This document shows, piece after piece, positions 52,348-60,551 of a stretch of 64,000 nucleotides of DNA. Origin of the DNA: JBLHKS01 sp047620505 (GTDB lineage Bacteria; Verrucomicrobiota; Verrucomicrobiia; Verrucomicrobiales; DEV007). The position numbers and the translations under genes were made by a program. Location: the NCBI GenBank assembly GCA_047620505.1, contig JBLHKS010000006.1:1-64000 (forward strand), given 5' to 3'. The notes under the pieces were generated by a model. It ran no database searches and was not told the DNA's origin. It saw only the letters and a list, made by a program, of their open reading frames with translations. Each line of letters opens with the position of its first letter. Within the stretch, counting starts at the first letter, position 1.

Positions 52348-52938
52348 TCATTCTCGGGTCTTGCCGTCCATGATCATGGAATCGACCAAATCCCAGTCTG
52401 CCTGACGGAATTCCTCGTCATCAGCATCGTAGATTTCGAGGCCGCGCACCATCGCGCCGACGAATCCCCGGCTCGTTCGATTTGCCCAGCCAGTTGCGAG
52501 CCAGGAATCCATCGAGTTGGCTGGCGGTAGGGTTTTCAACTCTAGAACCATATTGTCTAACAACTCGAGAATCTCCGGATTCGTGTCTCCGGATGGCTGT
52601 GGTTGGGCTGCTCCTTTCCAAGCTCTTTCAAACGCATCCGCGAGCTTTGCAAAATCCAGATTTGAGCCAAGCCCAGCCAACTCAAACCGCATTCCGCTGA
52701 GCAAAACGGGCAACTCCGGCTCGGCTCCTTCGCCCACCAGCAGCTGCTGGAGAAAATCCGCCAAATCGTCCGTCGTTTCTGGGCGCGTTGCCGCTATTTC
52801 GGAGAAATCCGGTGTCGGGCCTTCGTCCTCGCCGCCTGACCAATCGCAGGCTTCGCAAAAGTGCTCGTAGAGCATTCGGCCAGTTCCCGTTGTCTTCAGC
52901 GTTTCAACGTTACCGCCGCACTTTGGACAGGTTTTCAT
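52348..52938 (-). CDS. Small zinc-ribbon protein of unknown function
   Basis: 196 residues from the ATG ending at 52938; an alternative start at 52968 adds ten residues. N-terminal zinc ribbon (CPKCGGN, then CEACDW). The rest is helical and acidic with a recurring leucine pattern (DDLADFLQQLLVGEG, LDNMVLELKTLPP). It ends close to the dgt-like gene (convergent, 2-bp gap). No family recognised. The palindrome at 52738 encodes LQQLL. Confidence 0.7.
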   Translation of the reverse strand: MKTCPKCGGNVETLKTTGTGRMLYEHFCEACDWSGGEDEGPTPDFSEIAATRPETTDDLADFLQQLLVGEGAEPELPVLLSGMRFELAGLGSNLDFAKLADAFERAWKGAAQPQPSGDTNPEILELLDNMVLELKTLPPANSMDSWLATGWANRTSRGFVGAMVRGLEIYDADDEEFRQADWDLVDSMIMDGKTRE

Positions 52939-53027
52939 GAAGCCGAAGCCTGGCACGATCTCTGGCATGATCCAGGCCCGCGTTGCGATGACGCTTGCGA
53001 AATTCACGCACTCGATCAACTTCCGGC

Positions 53028-54077
53028 ATGCATCGGGTAAATAGTTTGATTGGTTTGATTTTGCTCGCGGGTTTGGCGACTGGGCTCGGTCAAAGCGCAG
53101 AAGAGTTCTTCGCGAACAATATTGTGATCGACGGAACGGGCGCTCCCAACAAACGCGCGGGATCGGCCTTGCACATTTATCCGCGGAGCCCGGATGGCTC
53201 GAGCGACTTCGCGGAGCTGATCGAGAGCGCGGGCGTCAACGTCTCCATTTTGAGCATCCGAAATTACGAAAGTCTGGCGAATTGGAACCGGCAGATCGAG
53301 AGCGGGCGCTACAGAAATTTGCGCATCGTCAGGGAATTTGGCGATCTCGAAACGGCATACAAAAACAAGGAGTATGCGTTGGTTTTTTATGTGCAGACGC
53401 CCTGGCCACTTGGAGGAAGAGTCGAGCCGATCAAGGAGTGGTACGATGATGGGCTTCGGCTGTTTCAAATCGTTTACGGCTCGACTTTTCCAGTCGCGGC
53501 CGAGGACAAACTGGGCACGGGTTGCAGTCGCGAAGACCCGGATGACGAATCTGATGGGCTGACTTCGCTTGGTCAAAAGGTTGTGGCCGAACTCAACCGC
53601 CTCAACATGATCGTCGATGTCTCGCATTGCAATCGGCAGACCACACTCGACACGATCGCGCTCTCAAAAACGCCAGTTGTCGCTACCCACGCTGGCTGTG
53701 CCGAGCTAACGCCTGTGAAGCGCAATAAATCCGATGAGGAGATCCGAGCGATCGCCAAAAGCGGGGGAGTTTTCGGTGTGACGCCCATCGGCTGGATGCT
53801 GACCGAGGATCGCGATTCGGTTTCGATAGACGATTTCGTCAAACATCTTGAGCACGCGATCAGCGTTGGAGGGATCGATCACGTCGCGATCTCTACGGAC
53901 GGTCCGCGCAACGGTTGGACGGCGGAATCCGGTCACTATCCCGGCGAGCTGATGGACTCCGAGCGCCGTTGGTTTCATCTTTATGATGCGCTGAAAAAGA
54001 GGGGACACTCGAACGAAGATCTTGCGAAAATTTTCGGTCGCAACTGGCTGCGGGTTCTCAAGCAGGTTTTGGATTGA
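53028..54077 (+). CDS. M19 dipeptidase-like protein with altered metal site, exported
   Basis: 349 residues from the ATG at 53028. A hydrophobic signal peptide (LIGLILLAGLATGLGQS) precedes a TIM-barrel of the membrane dipeptidase (M19) family: GQKVVAELNRLNMIVDVSHCN (His ligand), VVATHAGCAELTPVKRNKSDEEIRAIAKSGGVFGV, GIDHVAISTDGP, IFGRNWLRVL. The N-terminal ligand pair of the family, usually D-G-H-N-D, is IDGTGAP here, and the bridging Glu position (usually I-E-G) is VQTP. The first metal site therefore seems lost. It may have another specificity or be a non-peptidase. The longer frame from 52995 is unlikely. Confidence 0.82.
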   Translation: MHRVNSLIGLILLAGLATGLGQSAEEFFANNIVIDGTGAPNKRAGSALHIYPRSPDGSSDFAELIESAGVNVSILSIRNYESLANWNRQIESGRYRNLRIVREFGDLETAYKNKEYALVFYVQTPWPLGGRVEPIKEWYDDGLRLFQIVYGSTFPVAAEDKLGTGCSREDPDDESDGLTSLGQKVVAELNRLNMIVDVSHCNRQTTLDTIALSKTPVVATHAGCAELTPVKRNKSDEEIRAIAKSGGVFGVTPIGWMLTEDRDSVSIDDFVKHLEHAISVGGIDHVAISTDGPRNGWTAESGHYPGELMDSERRWFHLYDALKKRGHSNEDLAKIFGRNWLRVLKQVLD

Positions 54078-54200
54078 GGCGGTCAGCGACCGATTTTCGA
54101 ACAAACTTTCAATAGCTTCGTCACAAACCGGAGCCAGGCGACAATCTCGTCCACCCGCAGAAACGAAGTACGAAATCACGATGACGAAAGAAACTCAGCC

Positions 54201-54843
54201 ATGTCTGCCTTCATCAAATATCCGCGTACTTTGCACCTGCCCTGGTCCCCCGGGAGCACGAATGACGATTGCTTCCTGAACGGCGTTTCTCATTTCGAGG
54301 GCCGTGAAGTCGTGGTAACCGAGAAGCTCGATGGCGAGAACACTTCGATGTACCGTGGCGGGATTCACGCACGCACGCTCGATTGATGGGCGGCATCATC
54401 CTTCGCGCGATTGGGTCAAGGCTTTGCACGGCCAGATCGCCAGCGAAATCCCGGAAGGCTGGAGGCTTTGCGGCGAAAACGTTTTTGCCCAGCATTCGGT
54501 CGTTTACCTCGATCTTGAGAGCTACTTTTACCTGTTTTCGATCTGGACGGAGGAAAACGAGTCGCTTAGCTGGGACGAAACCCGCGAATGGGCGGATTTG
54601 TTAGGTTTAGAAACCGCGCCAGAATTGTTTCGTGGCGAATGGGACGAGGACGCGATTCGTGCGATCGAAATCGATCCGGTTCTACAAGAAGGCTATGTCG
54701 TTCGCGTGATAGATCGCTTCACGTATAACGATTTTTCGACCTCGCTGGCGAAGTGGGTTCGCAAAGGCCACGTGCAGACCGATCAGAACTGGATGTTCGC
54801 CGAAATCAAGCCCAACCGACTCAAGGAGGACGAGGAAGAATGA
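54201..54843 (+). pseudogene. RNA ligase family gene, broken by a 4-bp tandem-repeat frameshift
   Basis: Frame one (54201-54386) encodes the N-terminus with the nucleotidyl-lysine motif EKLDGEN (Lys42) and ends in IHARTLD-stop. The rest of the ligase continues in another frame to 54843, with DGRHHPSRDWVK, LCGENVFAQHS, YLDLESYFYLFSIW, EGYVVRV (motif IV) and WMFAEIKPN. The break is at three ACGC units (54367-54378). With two units the text reads IHARSIDGRHH without interruption and gives a 212-residue protein. ATP-dependent RNA ligases seal 3'-OH/5'-phosphate breaks. The stop overlaps the HD-Pnk start by four bases. It could be a real mutation, an on/off switch, or a sequence error. Confidence 0.88.
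54367..54378 (+). repeat. Tetranucleotide repeat (ACGC)3 at the RNA ligase frameshift
   Basis: Three perfect ACGC units. Two units restore the ligase frame; three put a TGA seven bases after the repeat. Loss or gain of one unit by slippage would switch the gene. Confidence 0.85.
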
Positions 54844-56054
54844 AGATCGTCGACCAGATTCGAAACCAGCAGCTGCTGGCACCGAGCGATTTGCTCGATG
54901 CCCTGACGGAGGCGTTTCCGTTGATCGAGCGCATGGCTGAAACGCCACAGGAGCCGGAGTGGCATGCTGAGGGCAATGTCAGGATTCACACCGAGCGCGT
55001 GATCGAGGAACTTTACGGTGTGCTCGAAAACGAGGGCGCGGATCTCGCCGCTTCCGAGCGACTGGCTTTGATCCTCGGCGCGGCGTTGCACGACATCGGC
55101 AAGACCCTGACAACGCGCGAAGAAGAGCGCGAGGGGAAGATGCGGATCGTCTCGCCACGTCACACGGAGCGGGGCCGAAGTTTCTGCGCGCCAAGAATGC
55201 CGATTCTGGGTTTGTCAGGGCAGGAAGCGAAGACGGTGCTCAGCGTAATCGGCCGGCATCACGCGCCGAAGAGTCTGGTGATGCGTAACGCGCCGACCTC
55301 TGCCTGGTGGCGGCTTTCGCGAAGCATCGAACCGCGTTTGATCTACCTTTTCGAACTCGCTGACATGCGGGGGCGCGACGTGGCGGGTGGCGATGATTCC
55401 GAGGCGTTCGAGATCCTCGAACTCTATCGCGAAGGAGCGAAGGAAGCTGGCGTCTGGCGCGTCACCGATCCTTATGCGGATTGGCGCGAACGAATCCGCG
55501 GGCTGGTTCCGGAAACCGCGCTCGACTACGTTTTAAGCGAGGCGATTCGCGATTTTGAGGTTGGTCGGATTTTCACGCCGGACGAAGCGGTCACGCGGAC
55601 TTTCGAGCACCGCGAAAACCACGGCGAAGTACTCGTGACCTGCGCGCCAAGCGGCTCAGGCAAGTCGACCTGGGTTGAGAAAAACTGCGCCGATTTTGAG
55701 CGCGTCAGCCTGGATCAAATCCGTGAAGAGCTCACGGGAAACCGGGCTGATCAGTCGAAAAATGGCGAAGTGATGCAGCTCGCCAAAGAGCGCCTGCGGG
55801 TCGGCTTGCGAGCGAAAAAGCGACTCGTTTGGGACGCTACGACGATCCGGACAGACGGCCGAGCGATGGTGATCGACCTCGCCCACGATTACCACGCGGC
55901 TACGCGCATCGTCGCTTTTGGCTGTGCGCCGGATCTGCTTCTGGCGCGCAATCGGGCTCGGAAAAATCCAGTTCAGTCCAAAATTCTCGAACGACAGCTG
56001 GATCGGCTCCAATGGCCAGAAATTTGGGAGGCGCACGAGGTTGAAATGGTCTAA
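54840..56054 (+). CDS. HD-Pnk: HD-domain phosphoesterase fused to 5' polynucleotide kinase
   Basis: 404 residues from the ATG at 54840, inside the stop of the ligase gene (ATGA). N-terminal HD domain: NVRIHTERVIEELY, ALHDIGKTL (His84-Asp85), HTERGR, VIGRHHAPK. C-terminal P-loop kinase: CAPSGSGKST (268-277), LDQIREELTGN, RLRVGLRAKKRLVWDATTI, RNRARKNPV. This domain order is that of the HD-Pnk end-healing enzymes known from bacteria (Runella type). There HD removes 2',3'-cyclic phosphate or 3'-phosphate and the kinase phosphorylates the 5'-OH. With the ligase it makes a complete RNA repair pathway. The palindrome at 54867 encodes NQQLL near the N-terminus. Confidence 0.92.
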   Translation: MKIVDQIRNQQLLAPSDLLDALTEAFPLIERMAETPQEPEWHAEGNVRIHTERVIEELYGVLENEGADLAASERLALILGAALHDIGKTLTTREEEREGKMRIVSPRHTERGRSFCAPRMPILGLSGQEAKTVLSVIGRHHAPKSLVMRNAPTSAWWRLSRSIEPRLIYLFELADMRGRDVAGGDDSEAFEILELYREGAKEAGVWRVTDPYADWRERIRGLVPETALDYVLSEAIRDFEVGRIFTPDEAVTRTFEHRENHGEVLVTCAPSGSGKSTWVEKNCADFERVSLDQIREELTGNRADQSKNGEVMQLAKERLRVGLRAKKRLVWDATTIRTDGRAMVIDLAHDYHAATRIVAFGCAPDLLLARNRARKNPVQSKILERQLDRLQWPEIWEAHEVEMV

Positions 56055-56170
56055 AAACCAAGATTTATCGCAAAAGCGAGAATAAAATGCGCGCCGTTCA
56101 GATTTGAAATCGACAAATCGATCGTATCTGTTTTAATCAATTGCACAGATTCTGATCATTTTTTGACTTC

Positions 56171-57328
56171 ATGCCCCGCCTTCCCTATCCCGGCTTACGT
56201 CCGTACGAAAAAGCCGAAGCGTCCTACTTTTGTGGGCGCGGCGGCGAAATTTCCGTGCTGGTTGATTCTTTTAAAGAACAGGCCGCCGATCGCGGCAAAT
56301 TGATGGTGATTTACGGGCCGAGCGGGGTTGGAAAGACTTCGCTCGTTTTTGCCGGTCTTTGGCCGCTTATTCGCGTGGCTAACGACGTCGCCAGAATGGA
56401 ACACCTCGTTCCGAATCCTACGGAAGATCTCCTTGGTTTTACCCAGCGGGTCCGACTGCTGGTTGGCCGTCTCTCGGGATCAAGCAGCGATCGCCCACTG
56501 GTTTTCATCGATGATCTCGACCAGCTTTTTGGTTTCCCAATGGAAGGGGAAATCGATGACGAGACTGCTAACATTCTCGTCAACTGGCTGGAATTCCTCG
56601 CTCAAGCGACCAAACGCGGCTTGGCCCGAATTGTAATCGGGATTCGCGAGCCGTGGTCTCGATTTCTCGAGGAAGCGCCGAACAGCCGTTCGTTTCTGGA
56701 AACTCGGATGGAGTTTTTCCGGTTAAATTTCATGAGCGCTGCTGGTTTTGAGGAGTTTCTTCAGAAGCCGATCGAACGCTGGAAAAACGCCCCTGGCGGC
56801 GGCGGCGAAATGATCGATACGCTGTTTTTTAAGCAGTTTTTCTATGAAATGAGTGCGAATCCGGGCGCGCTCCCGTTGGCCAATTTGATGATGCAGACGA
56901 TCCTGGCTGCTGGCGAAAAGAAGCGCGCGGCAACCTACGATTCTTACGTCCAGAAGGGTGGCCTGATTGGGTTCATTCTCGAATACGCTGAAAAGACTTT
57001 TCTGGGTTGGCCAAAAGATCTTCAGAAACGGCTGCCGATTTTCACCGAGCTTTTTCGCGCCGCGCAGACTGAAAATTCGGAGCACGGAGTGCGGAGCGCG
57101 ATGGCTAAGCCGCTTGTTGCCGATCCTGACACTCGCGAAATCGCGGGGCATCTTTTGATTGCTCGGCTGCTCTGCATCAAGGGCGATCGCTGGGAAAACG
57201 CAGAGTTTCAAGTCTGCCATGACCAGTTTCTGGAAGACTGGGATCGGACAGCGAGGCCTGAGTCCGAACGACTTGCGGAACGACAAGCTCAGGACACCGG
57301 CGAGTCGTTTCGCGCGATGGCGAGCTGA
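56171..57328 (+). CDS. Minimal STAND-type (nSTAND1-like) P-loop ATPase
   Basis: 385 residues. The start PYPGLRPYEKAEASYFCGRGGEI matches the N-terminal edge of novel STAND NTPases. Walker A is IYGPSGVGKTS (about 49-58), Walker B LVFIDDLDQLF (about 110-120), then IVIGIREPWSRFLEE as sensor region and a helical part with ANPGALPLANLMMQTIL. Typical relatives carry WD40, TPR or peptidase parts after this; here the chain ends soon after the ATPase part. It is 116 bp after HD-Pnk on the same strand, behind an AT-rich leader (56055-56170). The 3' end overlaps the next gene (convergent) by 40 bp. It could be a signalling switch needing a separate partner, or the remains of a larger protein. Confidence 0.8.
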   Translation: MPRLPYPGLRPYEKAEASYFCGRGGEISVLVDSFKEQAADRGKLMVIYGPSGVGKTSLVFAGLWPLIRVANDVARMEHLVPNPTEDLLGFTQRVRLLVGRLSGSSSDRPLVFIDDLDQLFGFPMEGEIDDETANILVNWLEFLAQATKRGLARIVIGIREPWSRFLEEAPNSRSFLETRMEFFRLNFMSAAGFEEFLQKPIERWKNAPGGGGEMIDTLFFKQFFYEMSANPGALPLANLMMQTILAAGEKKRAATYDSYVQKGGLIGFILEYAEKTFLGWPKDLQKRLPIFTELFRAAQTENSEHGVRSAMAKPLVADPDTREIAGHLLIARLLCIKGDRWENAEFQVCHDQFLEDWDRTARPESERLAERQAQDTGESFRAMAS

Positions 57329-58461
57329 GATTGCGAGGGCGCGAGAAGCTCCTCGGCAATGATTTCAGCTCCATTGGCTGGTTTCAATCCGGGGCTCAAG
57401 GGTAACGAGCCGTCCTTTGCCCAGAGTCTGCCGAGGTCGTCCAGTTTTCTCGCGATTTCGCGCGGTGAACGTGAACATTCACCTAGATTGTTCTTGATCA
57501 CAAAATCGACGTTAGGAGCTTCCTGCCCAGGAAGATAATTATAGATCAAGATCCGTGTGCCGACGGTAACCGCTTCCATCAGCGAATTTGGGCTTGCCTT
57601 GATCAACGCCAGGTCGGCTGCGGCGAACATTTCGGGCAGGTTCTGGATGAATTCGTGAAGATGGAAGTTCGTCGGCAGCTGCTGGTTCTGAAGTTGATCG
57701 AAAAGTGGCTCATTTTTACCGCAAATGATGTGAAAATCGATCTCGCTGGAAACGGAGAGGAGATGCGGAACGAGTCTCGTGATTCCCATGCCGTCCGCGC
57801 CGCCGACGCAGACTACGGTCATTCGCTCAAAGCCGAATTCTGAGCGCAAAGCCTGCTTTTGGTCGCGGATCTGAAAGAGTCGCGGAGTGAGCGGGAAGCC
57901 GGAAATCATGAGTTTTGATTCCGGGATTTTGTGGCCGACTGCGATGCGGTGAAGTTCTTCGGTAGGCACAAAATAGCGGTCAGCACCGTGGGAAAACCAG
58001 CTGGCGTGTCCGTAGACGAGATCCGTGACCACGGTAACGACTTGAGGTCGGATCGGCAGCTTTCGAATCGCGTTGAAGGTTAGTTTTGTGAGGCAGGGAT
58101 GGAGGACGACGACGAGGTCCGGCGCATGAGCTTCGATCAGCCTGCGCATCGGGGGACGAGAGCTGCGTTCAAGCGGGTAACTGATGATCTCGGACCAAAT
58201 TCGGCCGTTTGTGGCGTGGAAAAACGCGCCCCAGAGGTTTCGATGCTGCGACCAGTGCGTGTAGAGCTTAGGCATGTGCGGCAGGGGAAAAACGCCCGCT
58301 TCGACGAGTCCGTCGACGATCTCGATCTCGAGATCCGGGTCCCTCGCCAGCATCGCTTCACTCAAAGCGTTAGCGCCGGCCAGGTGCCCGCCGCCGGTCC
58401 TCGATATCAGCATCAGAACGCGGCGGACGGGCGTTTCCTTCTTGTTTTTCGAGCCAATCAT
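57289..58461 (-). CDS. MGDG-synthase/MurG-like glycosyltransferase
   Basis: 390 residues, GT-B fold. LMLISRTGGGHLAGANALSEAM (glycine-rich N-terminal loop), VVVLHPCLTKLTFNAIRKL, TVVTDLVYGHASWFSHGADRYFVPTEE, and KLMISGFPL mark the N-terminal domain of the MGDG synthase family. VCVGGADGMGITRLV, and IKASPNSLMEAVTVGTRILIYNYLPGQEAPNVDFVI form the donor-binding C-terminal part. Such enzymes add a sugar from a UDP-sugar to diacylglycerol at the inner membrane. The last residues (IAEELLAPSQSQLAIARNDSPVS) lie in the 40-bp overlap with the STAND ATPase gene. Confidence 0.87.
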   Translation of the reverse strand: MIGSKNKKETPVRRVLMLISRTGGGHLAGANALSEAMLARDPDLEIEIVDGLVEAGVFPLPHMPKLYTHWSQHRNLWGAFFHATNGRIWSEIISYPLERSSRPPMRRLIEAHAPDLVVVLHPCLTKLTFNAIRKLPIRPQVVTVVTDLVYGHASWFSHGADRYFVPTEELHRIAVGHKIPESKLMISGFPLTPRLFQIRDQKQALRSEFGFERMTVVCVGGADGMGITRLVPHLLSVSSEIDFHIICGKNEPLFDQLQNQQLPTNFHLHEFIQNLPEMFAAADLALIKASPNSLMEAVTVGTRILIYNYLPGQEAPNVDFVIKNNLGECSRSPREIARKLDDLGRLWAKDGSLPLSPGLKPANGAEIIAEELLAPSQSQLAIARNDSPVS

Positions 58462-58477
58462 CGAGTTTAAACCTGCT

Positions 58478-58489
58478 CAGCAGCTGCTG
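58478..58489. promoter_or_regulatory. Intergenic copy of the iterated palindrome
   Basis: The only exact copy outside genes. It is 16 bp upstream of the MGDG-synthase-like start (58461) and about 100 bp upstream of the lactonase start (58592), in a divergent gap. Without coding constraint, its exact conservation suggests selection on the DNA itself. Confidence 0.6.
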
Positions 58490-58591
58490 ACAGATTCGCT
58501 GGGAGGTTGGCCCGAACGTTGCTTTCTCTCAAGTTGCGAATCCTCAAAAATCATCGTGACAAATTATAGAGTTTCGCCCATCCTCGGCAAA

Positions 58592-59713
58592 ATGAAGAAA
58601 ACGTGGGCAACTCTGATGATGGCCCTGTTAGGATGCGTCGCTTCCTGGGCCGAAACGGCAAAGGTTTATGTGGCAGGCGGGGGAGGAATTCATCTTTTAG
58701 AACTGGATTTGGAAACCGGTGTGCTCGTCTCGAAAGGCGTTAGCGCTGAGCTCGCTGCGGCGTCGTTTCTCGCCGTTCATCCAAACGGCTGGTTCCTTTT
58801 CGCGGCCAACAACGATGGCGATCGCAAGACTGGAAAGTCGAGTCATGCGGTGTCGTTTTTTATCGAACCGGGGAGCGGAAAACTTCACGAAATGAATGCC
58901 GTGGAGACTGGCGGAACGGCCTCGTCCTACGTTGAACTCGATGCTCGTGGTCGAATCGCGCTGGTGGCGAATTTCGGCGGCGGATCGATCGCGACTTTCC
59001 AAATTGGACTGGATGGAAAACTGAGCGAACGCGTCTCGCTGGCGCAACACGAAGGCTCCAGCGTGAAACTTCCGGTTCAGTCCGAGCCGCATCCGCATGC
59101 GATTCGAATCTCGCCGGATCAACGCTTCGCCTACGCTCCGGATATGGGGACAGACGAAGTTTTTATCTACGGCTTAGATCATGCGAATGCTAAGCTGGTT
59201 CCGACCTTGAATCCTTACGCAAAAGTGAATGAAGGAAGCGGGCCGAGGCATTTTGACTTTCACCCGACGGCTGCGTTCGCCTACTTGATTAACCAAATTT
59301 CCTCTGAAATCACGGTCTTTAAACGTGATGTCGAGAATGGATCGCTCACGGCGGTTCAGACGGTCGGAAGTCTTCCCAAAGACTTCGTTGGGAATAATTC
59401 GACGGCCGAAATCCGAGTTCATCCGAGTGGGAAATTTGTCTACGGCTCGAATCGCGGGCACAACTCGATCGCGGTTTTCAAAATCGATGAAACCAGCGGC
59501 CTTCTCACTTTGGTTGAGCACGAGCCGACGCGCGGCGAATCTCCTCGGCATTTCGCGATCGATCCAGATGGAAAGTGGCTGATCGCAGGGAATCAAAAGA
59601 GCGGATCGCTCGCGGTGTTTTCGATCGACTCGGGAACAGGCGAGCTGACTGCGGTAGGCGACGTGCTCGAAATTCCAGGGCCGCGTTGCATCGTGATTCC
59701 GCGATCGAACTGA
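58592..59713 (+). CDS. Secreted lactonase-family seven-bladed propeller (Pgl-like)
   Basis: 373 residues from the ATG at 58592, which gives a signal peptide (MKKTWATLMMALLGCVASWAE). Repeats of the 3-carboxymuconate/6-phosphogluconolactonase propeller follow: FLAVHPNGWFLFAANN, SYVELDARGRIALVANFGGGS, HPHAIRISPDQRFAYAPDMGTDEV, GPRHFDFHPTAAFAYLIN, EIRVHPSGKFVYGSNRGHNSIAVF, RHFAIDPDGKWLIAGNQ. The family includes 6-phosphogluconolactonase, but an exported member more likely acts on another lactone or binds a ligand. It is divergent from the glycosyltransferase. Confidence 0.9.
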   Translation: MKKTWATLMMALLGCVASWAETAKVYVAGGGGIHLLELDLETGVLVSKGVSAELAAASFLAVHPNGWFLFAANNDGDRKTGKSSHAVSFFIEPGSGKLHEMNAVETGGTASSYVELDARGRIALVANFGGGSIATFQIGLDGKLSERVSLAQHEGSSVKLPVQSEPHPHAIRISPDQRFAYAPDMGTDEVFIYGLDHANAKLVPTLNPYAKVNEGSGPRHFDFHPTAAFAYLINQISSEITVFKRDVENGSLTAVQTVGSLPKDFVGNNSTAEIRVHPSGKFVYGSNRGHNSIAVFKIDETSGLLTLVEHEPTRGESPRHFAIDPDGKWLIAGNQKSGSLAVFSIDSGTGELTAVGDVLEIPGPRCIVIPRSN

Positions 59714-59775
59714 GGCGAAATGCTGCAATCGCGATTTTTCGTTCGAGGAAGTTCGAATCTGGCTAAATTGAGGAG

Positions 59776-60513
59776 ATGACCCGAGCTCCCTCCCTGTTTC
59801 TCGCGATACTTTTTTTGTTTGCTTCGGCCAGCAGCTGCTGGGCCGCAAAGTGGGGTCAAGAGGATGGGACGGGAATTTACGGCGATGCTGTGAAATACGA
59901 TTTCGCGTCGAAGGAGCTAACGATTCTCAAGGACAGCGACGGGAAGGAGCTCATCATCAGCGGAAGCGATTTGAACTTCGCGAGCAAATGTCGGTTGATT
60001 GCGAGTAGTCAGGCTTTTCGGAAGGCCCTCAAGAATCATCGTCCGCCGATGTTTCCGATTTTGATGGTGATTCTCTTCGGGGTGCTCGCAACGGCGATCC
60101 CGATTTTTGTGGGGCTCTGGGGTGGTGCTCAGGTGCTGGGCTCGGTCGCGGGAGTCGGGCGACACCTGAAGGCGTTCGGCAAAGTGATCATCGTCGTAGC
60201 GGTTCAAATCGCCGTCACTTTTCTCGGCTTGTTAGTCATGGATTCCGACGCACCGATCATTCCAGACAAGGATGCCGACTTCCTGCTGATCATGATGGTC
60301 ATGGTTTTGGGGCTGCTGGCGATCGCGTTGGTGTTGAGCATTCACTACAAACGCTCCTACCGGGCTGGACTGGGAATCACGCTTCTTGGTGGAGTTTTCG
60401 CCGCAATCGTTGGCACTGCGATGATGTTGGTCGGGCTGTATTTTCTGCTGAAAGTCGACACGGTAGACAGGCTGATCACTCGATTCGTTTTCGAACCGAT
60501 GGGCTGGTTCTGA
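59776..60513 (+). CDS. Exported membrane protein with four helices
   Basis: 245 residues. Signal peptide (LFLAILFLFASASSCWA), then a short soluble part (GIYGDAVKYDFASKELTILKDSDGKELIISGSDLN), an SH3/SHD1-like small beta domain as seen in PVC proteins. Four hydrophobic helices follow (PILMVILFGVLATAIPIFVGLW; VIIVVAVQIAVTFLGLLVM; LLIMMVMVLGLLAIALVLS; GITLLGGVFAAIVGTAMMLVGLYFLL). Function unknown. The palindrome at 59829 is read as SSCW here, the only such frame among the exact copies. Confidence 0.72.
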   Translation: MTRAPSLFLAILFLFASASSCWAAKWGQEDGTGIYGDAVKYDFASKELTILKDSDGKELIISGSDLNFASKCRLIASSQAFRKALKNHRPPMFPILMVILFGVLATAIPIFVGLWGGAQVLGSVAGVGRHLKAFGKVIIVVAVQIAVTFLGLLVMDSDAPIIPDKDADFLLIMMVMVLGLLAIALVLSIHYKRSYRAGLGITLLGGVFAAIVGTAMMLVGLYFLLKVDTVDRLITRFVFEPMGWF

Positions 60514-60551
60514 CTTGGCTTTCAGGTGATCGGAAGACTTTGCTCAAGCCC

